DNA of 64,000 nt, taken from positions 2,542,001 to 2,606,000 of the forward strand of contig NZ_CP087724.1 in assembly GCF_024972755.1 (NCBI RefSeq), in the 5' to 3' direction. This document shows, piece after piece, positions 17,455 to 25,524 of this stretch; the stretch's first letter is position 1, and each line of letters opens with the position of its first letter. Both the position numbers and the translations under genes were made by a program. The notes under the pieces are model-generated. The model saw only the letters and a program-made list of their open reading frames with translations. It was not told the origin of the DNA and made no database searches. Origin of the DNA: Halanaeroarchaeum sp. HSR-CO. Its GTDB lineage: Archaea > Halobacteriota > Halobacteria > Halobacteriales > Halobacteriaceae.

Positions 17455-18878
17455 TGGTCGTCGGAGACGTCGCAACTGGAACGGAACTGGCTATCGTCGG
17501 TGCGGGATCGGGCGGCTACGTCGCCGCCATCCGCGCCGGCCAGCTCGGCCTGGACGTAACGCTCATCGAAGAAGACGCCATCGGTGGCGTCTGTCTGAAC
17601 TACGGCTGCATCCCTTCGAAAGCACTCATCAGCGCAACCGACGTGGCCCACGAGGCCGGAGACGCAGAAGAGATGGGCGTCTACGCCGATCCCGAGGTGC
17701 AGATGGACGAGATGAAGACCTGGAAGGACGGTGTCGTCGACCAGTTGACCGGGGGTGTCGAGAACCTCTGTGAGGCCAACGGCGTGAACGTCGTCGAGGG
17801 ACGCGCCGAGTTCGTGGACGAGAACACCCTCCGGGTCGCCCACGGGGGCGAAGGGCAAGGCTCGGAGTCCTACGAGTTCGAGCACGCCATCGTCGCCACC
17901 GGCTCGCGCCCCATCGAGGTCCCGGGCTTCGAGTTCGACGGCGAAACCGTGCTCTCATCGCGTGACGTCCTCGACCTCGAGACGATCCCGGACAGCGTCG
18001 TCGTGGTCGGCGCCGGATACATCGGAATGGAGCTCTCGACCGTGCTGGCGAAACTCGGAACCGACGTCCAGGTGGTGGAGATGCTGGACGACGTCCTCCC
18101 GGGGTACGAGTCGGATCTCGTGCGGCCGGTCAAGCGTCGGGCAGCGGACCTCGGCATCGAGTTCTCCTTCGGCGAGGCGGCGGCCGGCTGGGCGGAAACC
18201 GACGATGGCATCGTCGTCACCACGGAGACCGAGGAGGGCGAAGAATCGACCTACGAGGCAGAGAAAGCCATCGTCGCCGTGGGCCGAACACCGGTCACCG
18301 ACACCCTGAACCTCGAGGCGATCGGCCTGGAACCGAACGACGACGGCTTCCTCGAAACCGACCACGAGGCACGAACCGACGTCGATCACGTCTTCGCCAT
18401 CGGTGACGTCGCGGGTGAACCGATGCTGGCTCACAAGGCGAGCGCCGAGGGGGCGGTCGCCGCGGAGGTGATCGCCGGCGAGCCGTCGGCACTCGACCAC
18501 CAGGCCATCCCGGCTGCCGTCTTCACGGACCCGGAGATCGGGACCGTCGGAATGACCGAAGCCGAGGCCGAAGATGCCGGATTCGAGCCCGCCGTCGGGA
18601 AGTTCCGCTTCGGCGCGAACGGACGCGCTCTCACGACCGGGCACCCAGATGGGTTCGTCCGGATCGTGGCGGACGAGGACTCGGGTTTCGTCCTCGGCGC
18701 CCAGGTCGTCGGGCCGGACGCCTCGGAACTCATCGCAGAGCTGGGGCTGGCCGTCGAGATGGGGGCCACCCTCGAGGACGTGGCGCGCACCATCCACACC
18801 CACCCGACGCTCTCCGAGAGCGTCATGGAGGCCGCCGAACACGCTCTCGGGCACGCCATCCACACTCTTAATCGCTGA
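17454..18878 (+). CDS. lpdA: Dihydrolipoamide dehydrogenase (E3)
   Basis: This 474-aa flavoprotein reoxidises dihydrolipoamide with NAD+. The first FAD motif is AIVGAGSGGYVAAI, the redox disulfide is C47/C52 in GGVCLNYGCIPSK, the NAD motif is VVVGAGYIGMEL, the second FAD motif is VFAIGDVAGEP, and the C-terminal His-Glu base is in IHTHPTLSE. It is the only E3 gene in the window. It may therefore also serve the acoABC-like complex, whose cluster has no E3 of its own. Confidence 0.97.
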   Translation: MVVGDVATGTELAIVGAGSGGYVAAIRAGQLGLDVTLIEEDAIGGVCLNYGCIPSKALISATDVAHEAGDAEEMGVYADPEVQMDEMKTWKDGVVDQLTGGVENLCEANGVNVVEGRAEFVDENTLRVAHGGEGQGSESYEFEHAIVATGSRPIEVPGFEFDGETVLSSRDVLDLETIPDSVVVVGAGYIGMELSTVLAKLGTDVQVVEMLDDVLPGYESDLVRPVKRRAADLGIEFSFGEAAAGWAETDDGIVVTTETEEGEESTYEAEKAIVAVGRTPVTDTLNLEAIGLEPNDDGFLETDHEARTDVDHVFAIGDVAGEPMLAHKASAEGAVAAEVIAGEPSALDHQAIPAAVFTDPEIGTVGMTEAEAEDAGFEPAVGKFRFGANGRALTTGHPDGFVRIVADEDSGFVLGAQVVGPDASELIAELGLAVEMGATLEDVARTIHTHPTLSESVMEAAEHALGHAIHTLNR

Positions 18879-18956
18879 AGCTCCGCGTCCCGCCCCCATC
18901 AGGCAAATACCTGTTCGCCCGATGGCCTTTTCCGAACCGGCGGAGTACCGGCAGTC

Positions 18957-19763
18957 ATGCGAACGGTCACCCTGGGCCCGGCCGGCACTTACTCCCACCG
19001 GGCCGCCTCCGCCGTCGCGGACGGCGAGATCACCTTCCGGGAATCGGTCTACGAGATCGTCGACAGCGTCGCCGCCGGCGACTTCGACCGCGGCGTCGTT
19101 CCCATCGAGAACAGCATCGAGGGCAGCGTCACCGAGACCCTCGACGCCCTCGCCGACCTCGAAGTCTCGGTGGTCCGCGAGGTCGTGACCCCCATCCGGC
19201 ACGCACTCCTCGCCCAGACCGGGGACTTCGAGACGATCGCGAGCCACTCCCAGGCCCTCGCCCAGTGCCGGGAGTACCTGGAGGCGAACTACCCCGACGT
19301 CGAACTCGAGGCGGTCGCGAGCACCGCCCGGGGGGTCGAACGCGCCCGACAGGACGACACCGTGGCCGGCATCGGCCACCCGGACAACGCCGACGAGAAA
19401 CTCACGGTGCTCGCCGAGGACATCCAGGACCGGACCTCCAACGCGACCCGGTTCTTCGTCGTCGCCGGACCCGACGAGCGATCCCCGGCGGGCGGCAAGT
19501 CGACGCTCGTCGTCTATCCGAACGAGAACTATCCCGGGTTGCTCCTGGAGCTGCTCCAGCCGTTCGCCGACCGGGACATCAACCTGTCCCGACTGGAATC
19601 AAGGCCGAGCGGTGAGCGACTCGGCGATTACATGTTCCACGTCGATATCGCGGCGGGCCTGTACGAGGACCGGACGCAGGAGGCCATCGCGGACCTCGAG
19701 GCGCTGTCCCCCGACGGCTGGGTCCGACAGCTGGGGTCGTACGACGTCGAACACGTCGTCTGA
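18957..19763 (+). CDS. pheA: Prephenate dehydratase
   Basis: This 268-aa enzyme converts prephenate to phenylpyruvate in phenylalanine synthesis. Residues 1-180 are the periplasmic-binding-like catalytic domain (TLGPAGTYSHRAA, VVPIENSIEGSV, and the TRF motif in SNATRFFVVAG). The C-terminal ACT domain carries the ESRPS signature (INLSRLESRPSG), the phenylalanine-sensing site for feedback control. It is monofunctional, with no chorismate mutase part. It follows lpdA by 78 bp and probably has its own promoter. Confidence 0.97.
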   Translation: MRTVTLGPAGTYSHRAASAVADGEITFRESVYEIVDSVAAGDFDRGVVPIENSIEGSVTETLDALADLEVSVVREVVTPIRHALLAQTGDFETIASHSQALAQCREYLEANYPDVELEAVASTARGVERARQDDTVAGIGHPDNADEKLTVLAEDIQDRTSNATRFFVVAGPDERSPAGGKSTLVVYPNENYPGLLLELLQPFADRDINLSRLESRPSGERLGDYMFHVDIAAGLYEDRTQEAIADLEALSPDGWVRQLGSYDVEHVV

Positions 19764-19897
19764 GAGGGGCTGCAGGCGACCCCGTAAGTTCGCCCGCTAC
19801 CCGAGCGACGGTCGATCTCGGGTCAGTCGACACCCACGCTGTCTGGCACTTTCTGTCGGTGGGATGCTATTATGGTGGTGGAGACCAACCGTCGAAT

Positions 19898-21718
19898 ATG
19901 GGCTACATCGTTCGGATGCCGAAACTCGGACTGGAGATGAAAGAGGGGACGGTCCTCGAGTGGCACGTCGACGTCTCGGGGGAGGTCGGTGAAGAAGAAC
20001 CGCTCCTGGATATCGAATCGGAGAAGACGACGAAGACCGTAGAAACGCGGGAAGCCGGCGTCCTGCGAGAGGTGTTCGTTCAGGCGGGGACGACAGTCGA
20101 GCCCGGCGCTCCGCTGGGAATCGTGGCCAGTCAGGACGCGGACGTCGAGGAACTGATTGCGGAGGCCGAGCAGGAACTCGACACGGGCGAGGCCGTGGGC
20201 AGCGCCGAACCGGCGGACGCGACCGCCCCCAGCAACGGTGGCGGGTCGGCGACCTCGACGGAAGCCGCAGCCGGCGACCAGCCGGACCGCGTGAGTCCCC
20301 GAGCGCAACAACGAGCCGACGAACTCGGCGTGTCACTCGCCGGCGTCGAGGGGACGGGGCCCGGCGGTGCCGTGACGGCCGAGGACGTGGAAGCGGCTGC
20401 CGAAGCCGGCGCCGCCGAACCCCGTGTCTCCCCGCGAGCACAACAGCGCGCCGACGAACTCGGCGTCGACCTCGCCACCGTCGAGGGGACGGGGCCGGAC
20501 GGAGCGATCACGGCCGAGGACGTGGAGGCGGCTGCCGAAGCTGGCGAGCCGGCCCAGGAGGCCCCGGCCGGTGCAGCGACGCGAACGGTCACCGAGCGGG
20601 AGACCTTCAGCGGGATGCGCTCGACGATCGCCCGCCGACTCGGCGAGAGTTATCGGAACGCCGTCCACGTGACGGTCCACCGCAGCGCGGACGCGACGGC
20701 CTTGCGGGAAGCGACGGCGGCAGCGGACGACGCGTTTGCAGCCGACGTATCGATGACCGACCTCCTGCTGGCGGCGCTCTCGGAGACGCTCTCGGAGTAC
20801 CCGGCATTCAATGCGACCTACGAAGACGGCGAACACATCCGCTACGAGGAGCACAACATCAACGTCGCCGTCGACGTCGATGCGGGGCTCGTGACACCGG
20901 TCGTGCCGGCCGTCGACGAGAAATCGATCGGCCAGATCGCCACGGTTCGCCGCGAGAAGGCCGAGAAGACGCTGGCGGGCGAGTACACGATGGACGACCT
21001 GAGCGGCGGGACATTCACGGTCTCGAATCTCGGTCACCTCGGCGTCGAATCGTTCGATCCGATCATCAACCCGCCCCAGATCGCGATTCTCGGCGTCGAC
21101 GCGCTGGACGAACGCGTCACCGTCGAGGACGGAACCGCCACCTCGCGACCGATCCTGCCGCTCGACCTGTCGTTCGATCATCGCGTCGTCGACGGGGCGG
21201 ACGCGGCACGGTTCCTCGATGCGCTCGTCGAGCGACTCGAGGACCCCTGGTCGCTACTCGTCGGTGACCAGGGAGACACGAGCGCGGAAGCGAGTGGGAC
21301 TGCGAGCACAACGGACGTGCCGACGGCGTTCGAAGACGCTCCACGTCGGGCAGTCACGATCAACGAACCGGGGACGGAGGGGACGTTCAGCCTGGGCGAG
21401 TACGAGTACCCGTTCGGCATCGAATCCGCTCCGACCCCGCCGGAGATCTTCCTCGGCTCGCTGCAGTCCTGTCTCGCGCTCACCCTTCGAAACGTGGCGA
21501 TGGAAGCGGGTCACGAACTCGGGAAAATCGACGTCGATGGGGCGATCAGACCCGAGTCCGGTTCGGTGGAGGCGGTCGAACTGCTAGTGGTCGTCGACGC
21601 CCCGTCGGTGGACGACGAGACGCTGACAGCCCTCGTCGACGAAGCAGAATCGCAGTGTCACGTCGCGTTACTCCTCCGCGAGGACCTTCCGGTGGAGATC
21701 TCCGTCGACCGACCGTAA
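19898..21718 (+). CDS. E2 acyltransferase fused to a C-terminal OsmC peroxidase-like domain
   Basis: The 606-aa protein has a lipoyl domain (1-78, lipoyl-lysine K43 in IESEKTTKTVE), two near-identical peripheral-subunit-binding domains (about 130-167 and 176-212, each starting RVSPRAQQRADELGV), and a catalytic acyltransferase domain (about 230-450, active site FDHRVVDGADAA). Then, from about 480, it has an OsmC/Ohr fold: APTPPEIFLGSLQSCLALTL with C525 and AESQCHVALLL with C587. The 62-residue Cys spacing fits the family. OsmC/Ohr enzymes are known lipoyl-dependent thiol peroxidases, so the E2's own lipoyl arm could reduce the fused domain. The ATG at 19898 begins the lipoyl domain correctly. 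The partner E1 genes lie just beyond, on the other strand. Confidence 0.92.
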   Translation: MGYIVRMPKLGLEMKEGTVLEWHVDVSGEVGEEEPLLDIESEKTTKTVETREAGVLREVFVQAGTTVEPGAPLGIVASQDADVEELIAEAEQELDTGEAVGSAEPADATAPSNGGGSATSTEAAAGDQPDRVSPRAQQRADELGVSLAGVEGTGPGGAVTAEDVEAAAEAGAAEPRVSPRAQQRADELGVDLATVEGTGPDGAITAEDVEAAAEAGEPAQEAPAGAATRTVTERETFSGMRSTIARRLGESYRNAVHVTVHRSADATALREATAAADDAFAADVSMTDLLLAALSETLSEYPAFNATYEDGEHIRYEEHNINVAVDVDAGLVTPVVPAVDEKSIGQIATVRREKAEKTLAGEYTMDDLSGGTFTVSNLGHLGVESFDPIINPPQIAILGVDALDERVTVEDGTATSRPILPLDLSFDHRVVDGADAARFLDALVERLEDPWSLLVGDQGDTSAEASGTASTTDVPTAFEDAPRRAVTINEPGTEGTFSLGEYEYPFGIESAPTPPEIFLGSLQSCLALTLRNVAMEAGHELGKIDVDGAIRPESGSVEAVELLVVVDAPSVDDETLTALVDEAESQCHVALLLREDLPVEISVDRP

Positions 21719-21788
21719 TCGCGTCACCAGAGAACGATCGTCCCCACTGAAACGGGATCGTCGCTACTGGAACGGGCCCGTCCCCGGT

Positions 21789-22754
21789 TTACTGGAACGG
21801 ACCGCGCTCGTATACGGCGTCCACGTCGATGAGCCGAACCGTCTCGGCGATGGGTCCGGCCTCGATCGTCGCGTTTTGCACTTCGACGTGTCGTTCGCCA
21901 TCGACACTGATCACGGCCTCGTCCACCGAGACGTCGATCGTCTCGCCAGGAGCCATCCGTTCGCACTTCTCGACGCCAACGGTATCGACGACCCCGGGCA
22001 TCGTGATGGCGCGGACCGTTCGGCTCGCGTCCGCAGCGACGGTGACGCCGGCGCCGTCATCGTCCGCAGCTTCGAGGGAAAGACAGCCTCCGACGATCCC
22101 GGAGAGGCCGACTTCGCCCTGACTGGCACGGGAGACGACGCCCGCGAGGTATTCGCTCGGATCCAGGACGGCGCGCGTCCCGACGAACGACCGATCGACG
22201 ATTCCCAGTGTCGCGACGCCCTGCACCGACCGATCGGATTCCTCGCCGTGGACCGTCGCTTCGACCATCGTATGGTCGGTGACGACGGTGTCGTCGACGG
22301 CACCGGTGGCGTACAGGGCCAGCGCGCCCCCAGCCACGGTTCCCTCGACGGGTGTCGGAACCACGTTGTTCGTCCCCGTGGAGAGCGCGAGCACGGGCGT
22401 CTCCGCGACGTTCATCGCGACGTCACGAACGGTGCCGTCCCCTCCCATGATCGCCATCGCGTCGACCTCCTCGGCCAGTCGTCGCGCGGCGCGCTGGGTG
22501 TCCCGTCTGGAGCCGGCGACGTCCATGTCCAGAAGCCGGGCGTCGCCGTCGTACTCCTCGATCGCCTGCTCGCCGATACCGGCGGCATCCGGCATCACAC
22601 GGACCGAAACGGGCTCCTCCTGAAGGGTAAGCCCTGAAACGATGGACGCGGCCACGCGCCGTTTCGCGTACGCGTCGCTCACACTCGCGCCACCGGCGAC
22701 GCGGCGAATGTCCCGCCCCGACGCCGGATTGACGATGAGACCGACCGTCGGCAC
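21789..22754 (-). CDS. acoX: AcoX-like protein of the ATP-NAD kinase family
   Basis: This 321-aa protein has the NAD-kinase/diacylglycerol-kinase fold signatures VGLIVNPASGRD, AIMGGDGTVRD and LALSTGTNNVVP. It sits 3 bp downstream of the E1 beta gene in the same operon. This domain, next to acetoin-type E1 genes, is the arrangement of bacterial AcoX, whose exact activity is unsettled. The last codons (RGPFQ stop) are followed by two degenerate echoes of the same bases. A kinase role is inferred from the fold. Confidence 0.85.
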   Translation of the reverse strand: MPTVGLIVNPASGRDIRRVAGGASVSDAYAKRRVAASIVSGLTLQEEPVSVRVMPDAAGIGEQAIEEYDGDARLLDMDVAGSRRDTQRAARRLAEEVDAMAIMGGDGTVRDVAMNVAETPVLALSTGTNNVVPTPVEGTVAGGALALYATGAVDDTVVTDHTMVEATVHGEESDRSVQGVATLGIVDRSFVGTRAVLDPSEYLAGVVSRASQGEVGLSGIVGGCLSLEAADDDGAGVTVAADASRTVRAITMPGVVDTVGVEKCERMAPGETIDVSVDEAVISVDGERHVEVQNATIEAGPIAETVRLIDVDAVYERGPFQ

Positions 22755-22757
22755 CGT

Positions 22758-23738
22758 CTAGACCACCCGTCTGACCGCCTCGACCACGTCCTCGGTGTGC
22801 GGGACGACCTCGTCTTCGAGCTCGGTCGCGAACGGGATGTGGGTGTCCGCGACGCCCACACGCTGGAGGGGCGCGTCGAGACTGTAGAACTCGTCCTCGA
22901 CGACGCGAGCCATGACCTCGGCGTGGGTGCCGTAGGAGAGGGGGCTCTCGTCCGCGACGACGAGCCGACCCGTCTTGCGGACGCTCTCGGTGATGGTGTC
23001 GGTGTCGAGTGGGTACAGGGACCGCAGGTCGATGACCTCCAGGTCGACGTCGCCGGCCAGTTCCTCGGCAGCTTCGAGCGACTCGCCGACCAGCCGCTGG
23101 GTCGCGGCCACGGTCACGTCGGCGCCCTCGCGCTCGACGTTTGCCTCGCCGATCGGGATCGTGAACTCGGAGTCGGTCGGGACCGGCCCGTCCTGCTCGT
23201 AGATCATCTTGTTCTCGAAGACGAACACCGGGTCATCGGATCGGATAGCGGATTTCGTCAGGCCCTTCGCGGCCCGGGGGGTCCCGGGAGCGACGGCTTT
23301 GAGTCCGGGGAAGTGCGCGATCCAGGTGTGCGGCGTGCCCGAGTGCTGGCTCGCCGCACCCTGGCCGCCACCCTCGGTGGTACGAATCGTGATCGGCATG
23401 TCCGTCTTCCCGCCGAACATGTACCGCATCTTCGCCATCTGGTTCGAGATCTGTTCCATCGCGACGCCCATGAAGTCGGAGAACATGAGCTCGACGACCG
23501 GTCGGGTGCCGGTCGCGGCCGCGCCGACCCCGGCGCCGGTGAATCCCGCTTCGCTGATTGGCGTGTCACGAACGCGTCGTTCGTCGAACTCCTCGAGAAG
23601 GCCCTCGGTGACGTTGAGCACACCGCCGTACTCGGCGACGTCTTCGCCCATGATGAAGACGTCCTCGTCTCGTTCCATCTCCTCGCGAAGTCCGGCACGG
23701 ATGGCCTCGCGAACCGTCATCGTTTCAGTTTCTGTCAT
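22758..23738 (-). CDS. acoB: Acetoin/2-oxoacid dehydrogenase E1 component, beta subunit
   Basis: This 326-aa second E1 beta has VFIMGEDVAEYGGVLNVTEG, DTPISEAGFTGAGVGAA and GGQGAASQHSGTPHTWIAHF, the last motif closer to acetoin-type than PDH-type E1 beta. The C-terminal transketolase fold (VDLEVIDLRSLYPLDTDTI) is intact. Its ATG overlaps the stop of the alpha gene (ATGA) and it ends 3 bp before acoX. The substrate is inferred from the neighbouring AcoX; branched-chain oxoacids remain possible. Confidence 0.88.
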   Translation of the reverse strand: MTETETMTVREAIRAGLREEMERDEDVFIMGEDVAEYGGVLNVTEGLLEEFDERRVRDTPISEAGFTGAGVGAAATGTRPVVELMFSDFMGVAMEQISNQMAKMRYMFGGKTDMPITIRTTEGGGQGAASQHSGTPHTWIAHFPGLKAVAPGTPRAAKGLTKSAIRSDDPVFVFENKMIYEQDGPVPTDSEFTIPIGEANVEREGADVTVAATQRLVGESLEAAEELAGDVDLEVIDLRSLYPLDTDTITESVRKTGRLVVADESPLSYGTHAEVMARVVEDEFYSLDAPLQRVGVADTHIPFATELEDEVVPHTEDVVEAVRRVV

Positions 23739-24778
23739 TGGCTGTCACCTCCACGTCCGTCGGCACGGAGATCGCCGACGAACCGTTCGATTTCCGGTGC
23801 CGGGTCCGCGAACATGTCCGTGTACGCGTCCTCTGGCGCGGGGCGTTCGGCGTCGCGAGCGAAGTCCACGGCAGCCTCGATCTCCGCCACTACCTCCTCG
23901 CGCATCGTCTGCAGTTCGTCCTCGTCGATGTCCCCGCGGTCGAGAAGTCGTTCCTCGAAGGAATCGATGGGATCTCGCTCCTCGCGCCATTCACTGACGT
24001 CCTCGTCGGTGCGGTACGCCTGCGGGTCGCCCTCGAAGTGCCCGCGGTAGCGATACGTCTCGGCCTCGATGAACGTCGGGCCGTCTCCGGCCAACGCGCG
24101 TTCTCTGGCCTCCGCGACGGCCTCGTATACCGCCGTCACGTCCATGCCGTCGACGGTGAACCCGGGGATGTCGTAGGCTTCCGCCGTCTCACTCAGGTTC
24201 TCGACGTTGTGCTGGTCTTCGACCGGCGTCCCCTCTCCGAAGTGGTTGTTCTCGACGACGTAGATTGCCGGCAGGTCCCAGGTGGCGGCGAGATTGATCG
24301 CCTCGTGTACCTGGCCCTGGGCGACGGCGCCGTCACCGAGGAATCCCAGTGCGACTTCGTCCGCGTCCCGATAGGACGCCGACAGTGCGGCGCCCGTCGC
24401 CATCGGCGGGCCGGCACCGACGATGCCGTTTGCGCCGAGCATGTTCGCGTCGACGTCTGCGATGTGCATCGATCCGCCCTTGCCGTTGTTGTACCCCTCT
24501 ACGCTCCCGAGTAGCTCGGCCATCATCAGCTTCGGGTCGAGCCCCTTCGCGATGGAGTGGCCGTGCCCTCGATGTGTGCTCGTAATGTAATCGCTTTCCT
24601 CTAGCGCACTGCATGCGCCGACACCCACGGCCTCTTCGCCGATGTACAGGTGAACGAAGCCGGGGATTTCCCCGTCAGCGAACATGTCACTCGCCGTCTC
24701 CTCGAACTCCCGAATCGTGAGCATTCGACGGAGAATCTCCGTTCGACCATCGGTGGTATCTATCGGTATCGAACCCAT
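23735..24778 (-). CDS. acoA: Acetoin/2-oxoacid dehydrogenase E1 component, alpha subunit
   Basis: This 347-aa TPP-binding subunit has the TPP motif GFLGDGAVAQGQVHEAINLA to ENNHFGEGTP. The STHRGHGHSIAKG loop and NGKGGSMHIAD are typical of acetoin/PDH-type E1 alpha. The start was set at the ATG at 24778 (MGSIPIDTTDG) rather than the ATG at 24805, because a TATA box (ATTTTATG, minus strand) lies exactly 25-32 bp upstream of 24778. It heads acoA-acoB-acoX, divergent from hsp20. Confidence 0.88.
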   Translation of the reverse strand: MGSIPIDTTDGRTEILRRMLTIREFEETASDMFADGEIPGFVHLYIGEEAVGVGACSALEESDYITSTHRGHGHSIAKGLDPKLMMAELLGSVEGYNNGKGGSMHIADVDANMLGANGIVGAGPPMATGAALSASYRDADEVALGFLGDGAVAQGQVHEAINLAATWDLPAIYVVENNHFGEGTPVEDQHNVENLSETAEAYDIPGFTVDGMDVTAVYEAVAEARERALAGDGPTFIEAETYRYRGHFEGDPQAYRTDEDVSEWREERDPIDSFEERLLDRGDIDEDELQTMREEVVAEIEAAVDFARDAERPAPEDAYTDMFADPAPEIERFVGDLRADGRGGDSQ

Positions 24779-24802
24779 ACGTGAAACATCCGTCCCGACC
24801 AC

Positions 24803-24810
24803 CATAAAAT
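24803..24810 (-). promoter_or_regulatory. TATA box of the acoA-acoB-acoX operon
   Basis: ATTTTATG on the minus strand at -25 to -32 from the ATG at 24778, consistent with a leaderless transcript. It overlaps the alternative upstream ATG at 24805, which argues against that start. Confidence 0.65.
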
Positions 24811-25036
24811 TTCATACGAATGGTGTTTCCACCCGGAAATAGCTCACATTCGAGCGGCCACGTGCGTCAGGCCGCTAGCGAAAACCCCCCGACGGTGTCC
24901 CTATCACGGGCCCCGAACGGTTCGTACTCGATGGTACCCTCGAACCCCCCGATTAGTTATCGAAAGAGATACAATCCCGACCACGAACCGTCGCGTTCGG
25001 GCCGCTCATCGTCAACGAGGCCGATCGAGGAGGCCA

Positions 25037-25044
25037 ATATTTTT
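25037..25044 (+). promoter_or_regulatory. TATA box of the hsp20 gene
   Basis: AATATTTT within GGCCAATATTTTTG, 29-36 bp upstream of the ATG at 25073. It is the only strong AT-rich core before the gene. Confidence 0.65.
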
Positions 25045-25072
25045 GTTCTTTGCAGAGCAACGTATCAACGCC

Positions 25073-25495
25073 ATGCGACGAGGAAACCCCTTCGAAGATA
25101 TCGAGCGAATGCTGGAGCGAATGAGCGAACAGTTCGAGGACGTCTCTCGCGGCGACCTCGGCTTCCAGAGTCGGCTCACCGTCGACGTCGAGGACCGACC
25201 GGAGGAGTACGTGGTGACCGCAGACCTGCCAGGGTTCGGCAAAGACGACATCGAAGTCGAACTCGCCGAGCAGACCCTCCGCATCGCCGCCGAACAGGAA
25301 TCCGAAGCGGAATCGGAGGAGCCGGGTCGGTACGTCCGACGCGAACGGAGCCGTGAATCGATGAGTCGAGCGGTCTCCCTGCCCGAGGCAGTCGAGGAGG
25401 AGGGCGTCGAAGCGCGGTTCAAAAACGGTGTACTGACGGTAACCCTGCCGAAGGCATACGGCAGCGAGGACACCCACCAGATCGACATCGAGTAA
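25073..25495 (+). CDS. Small heat shock protein, Hsp20/alpha-crystallin family
   Basis: This 140-aa ATP-independent chaperone has the order: short N-terminal arm (MRRGNPFEDIERMLERMSEQ), alpha-crystallin domain (LTVDVEDRPEEYVVTADLPG to the family signature FKNGVLTVTLPK), and a short tail. The A-x-x-x-n-G-v-L motif is intact. The ATG at 25073 was chosen over one 30 bp upstream, because the promoter core lies between them and the family starts with this arm. It is a single gene, divergent from the aco operon. Confidence 0.93.
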   Translation: MRRGNPFEDIERMLERMSEQFEDVSRGDLGFQSRLTVDVEDRPEEYVVTADLPGFGKDDIEVELAEQTLRIAAEQESEAESEEPGRYVRRERSRESMSRAVSLPEAVEEEGVEARFKNGVLTVTLPKAYGSEDTHQIDIE

Positions 25496-25524
25496 CCGAC
25501 GAAGAGTCGGCCGGTTTCGGCCGC

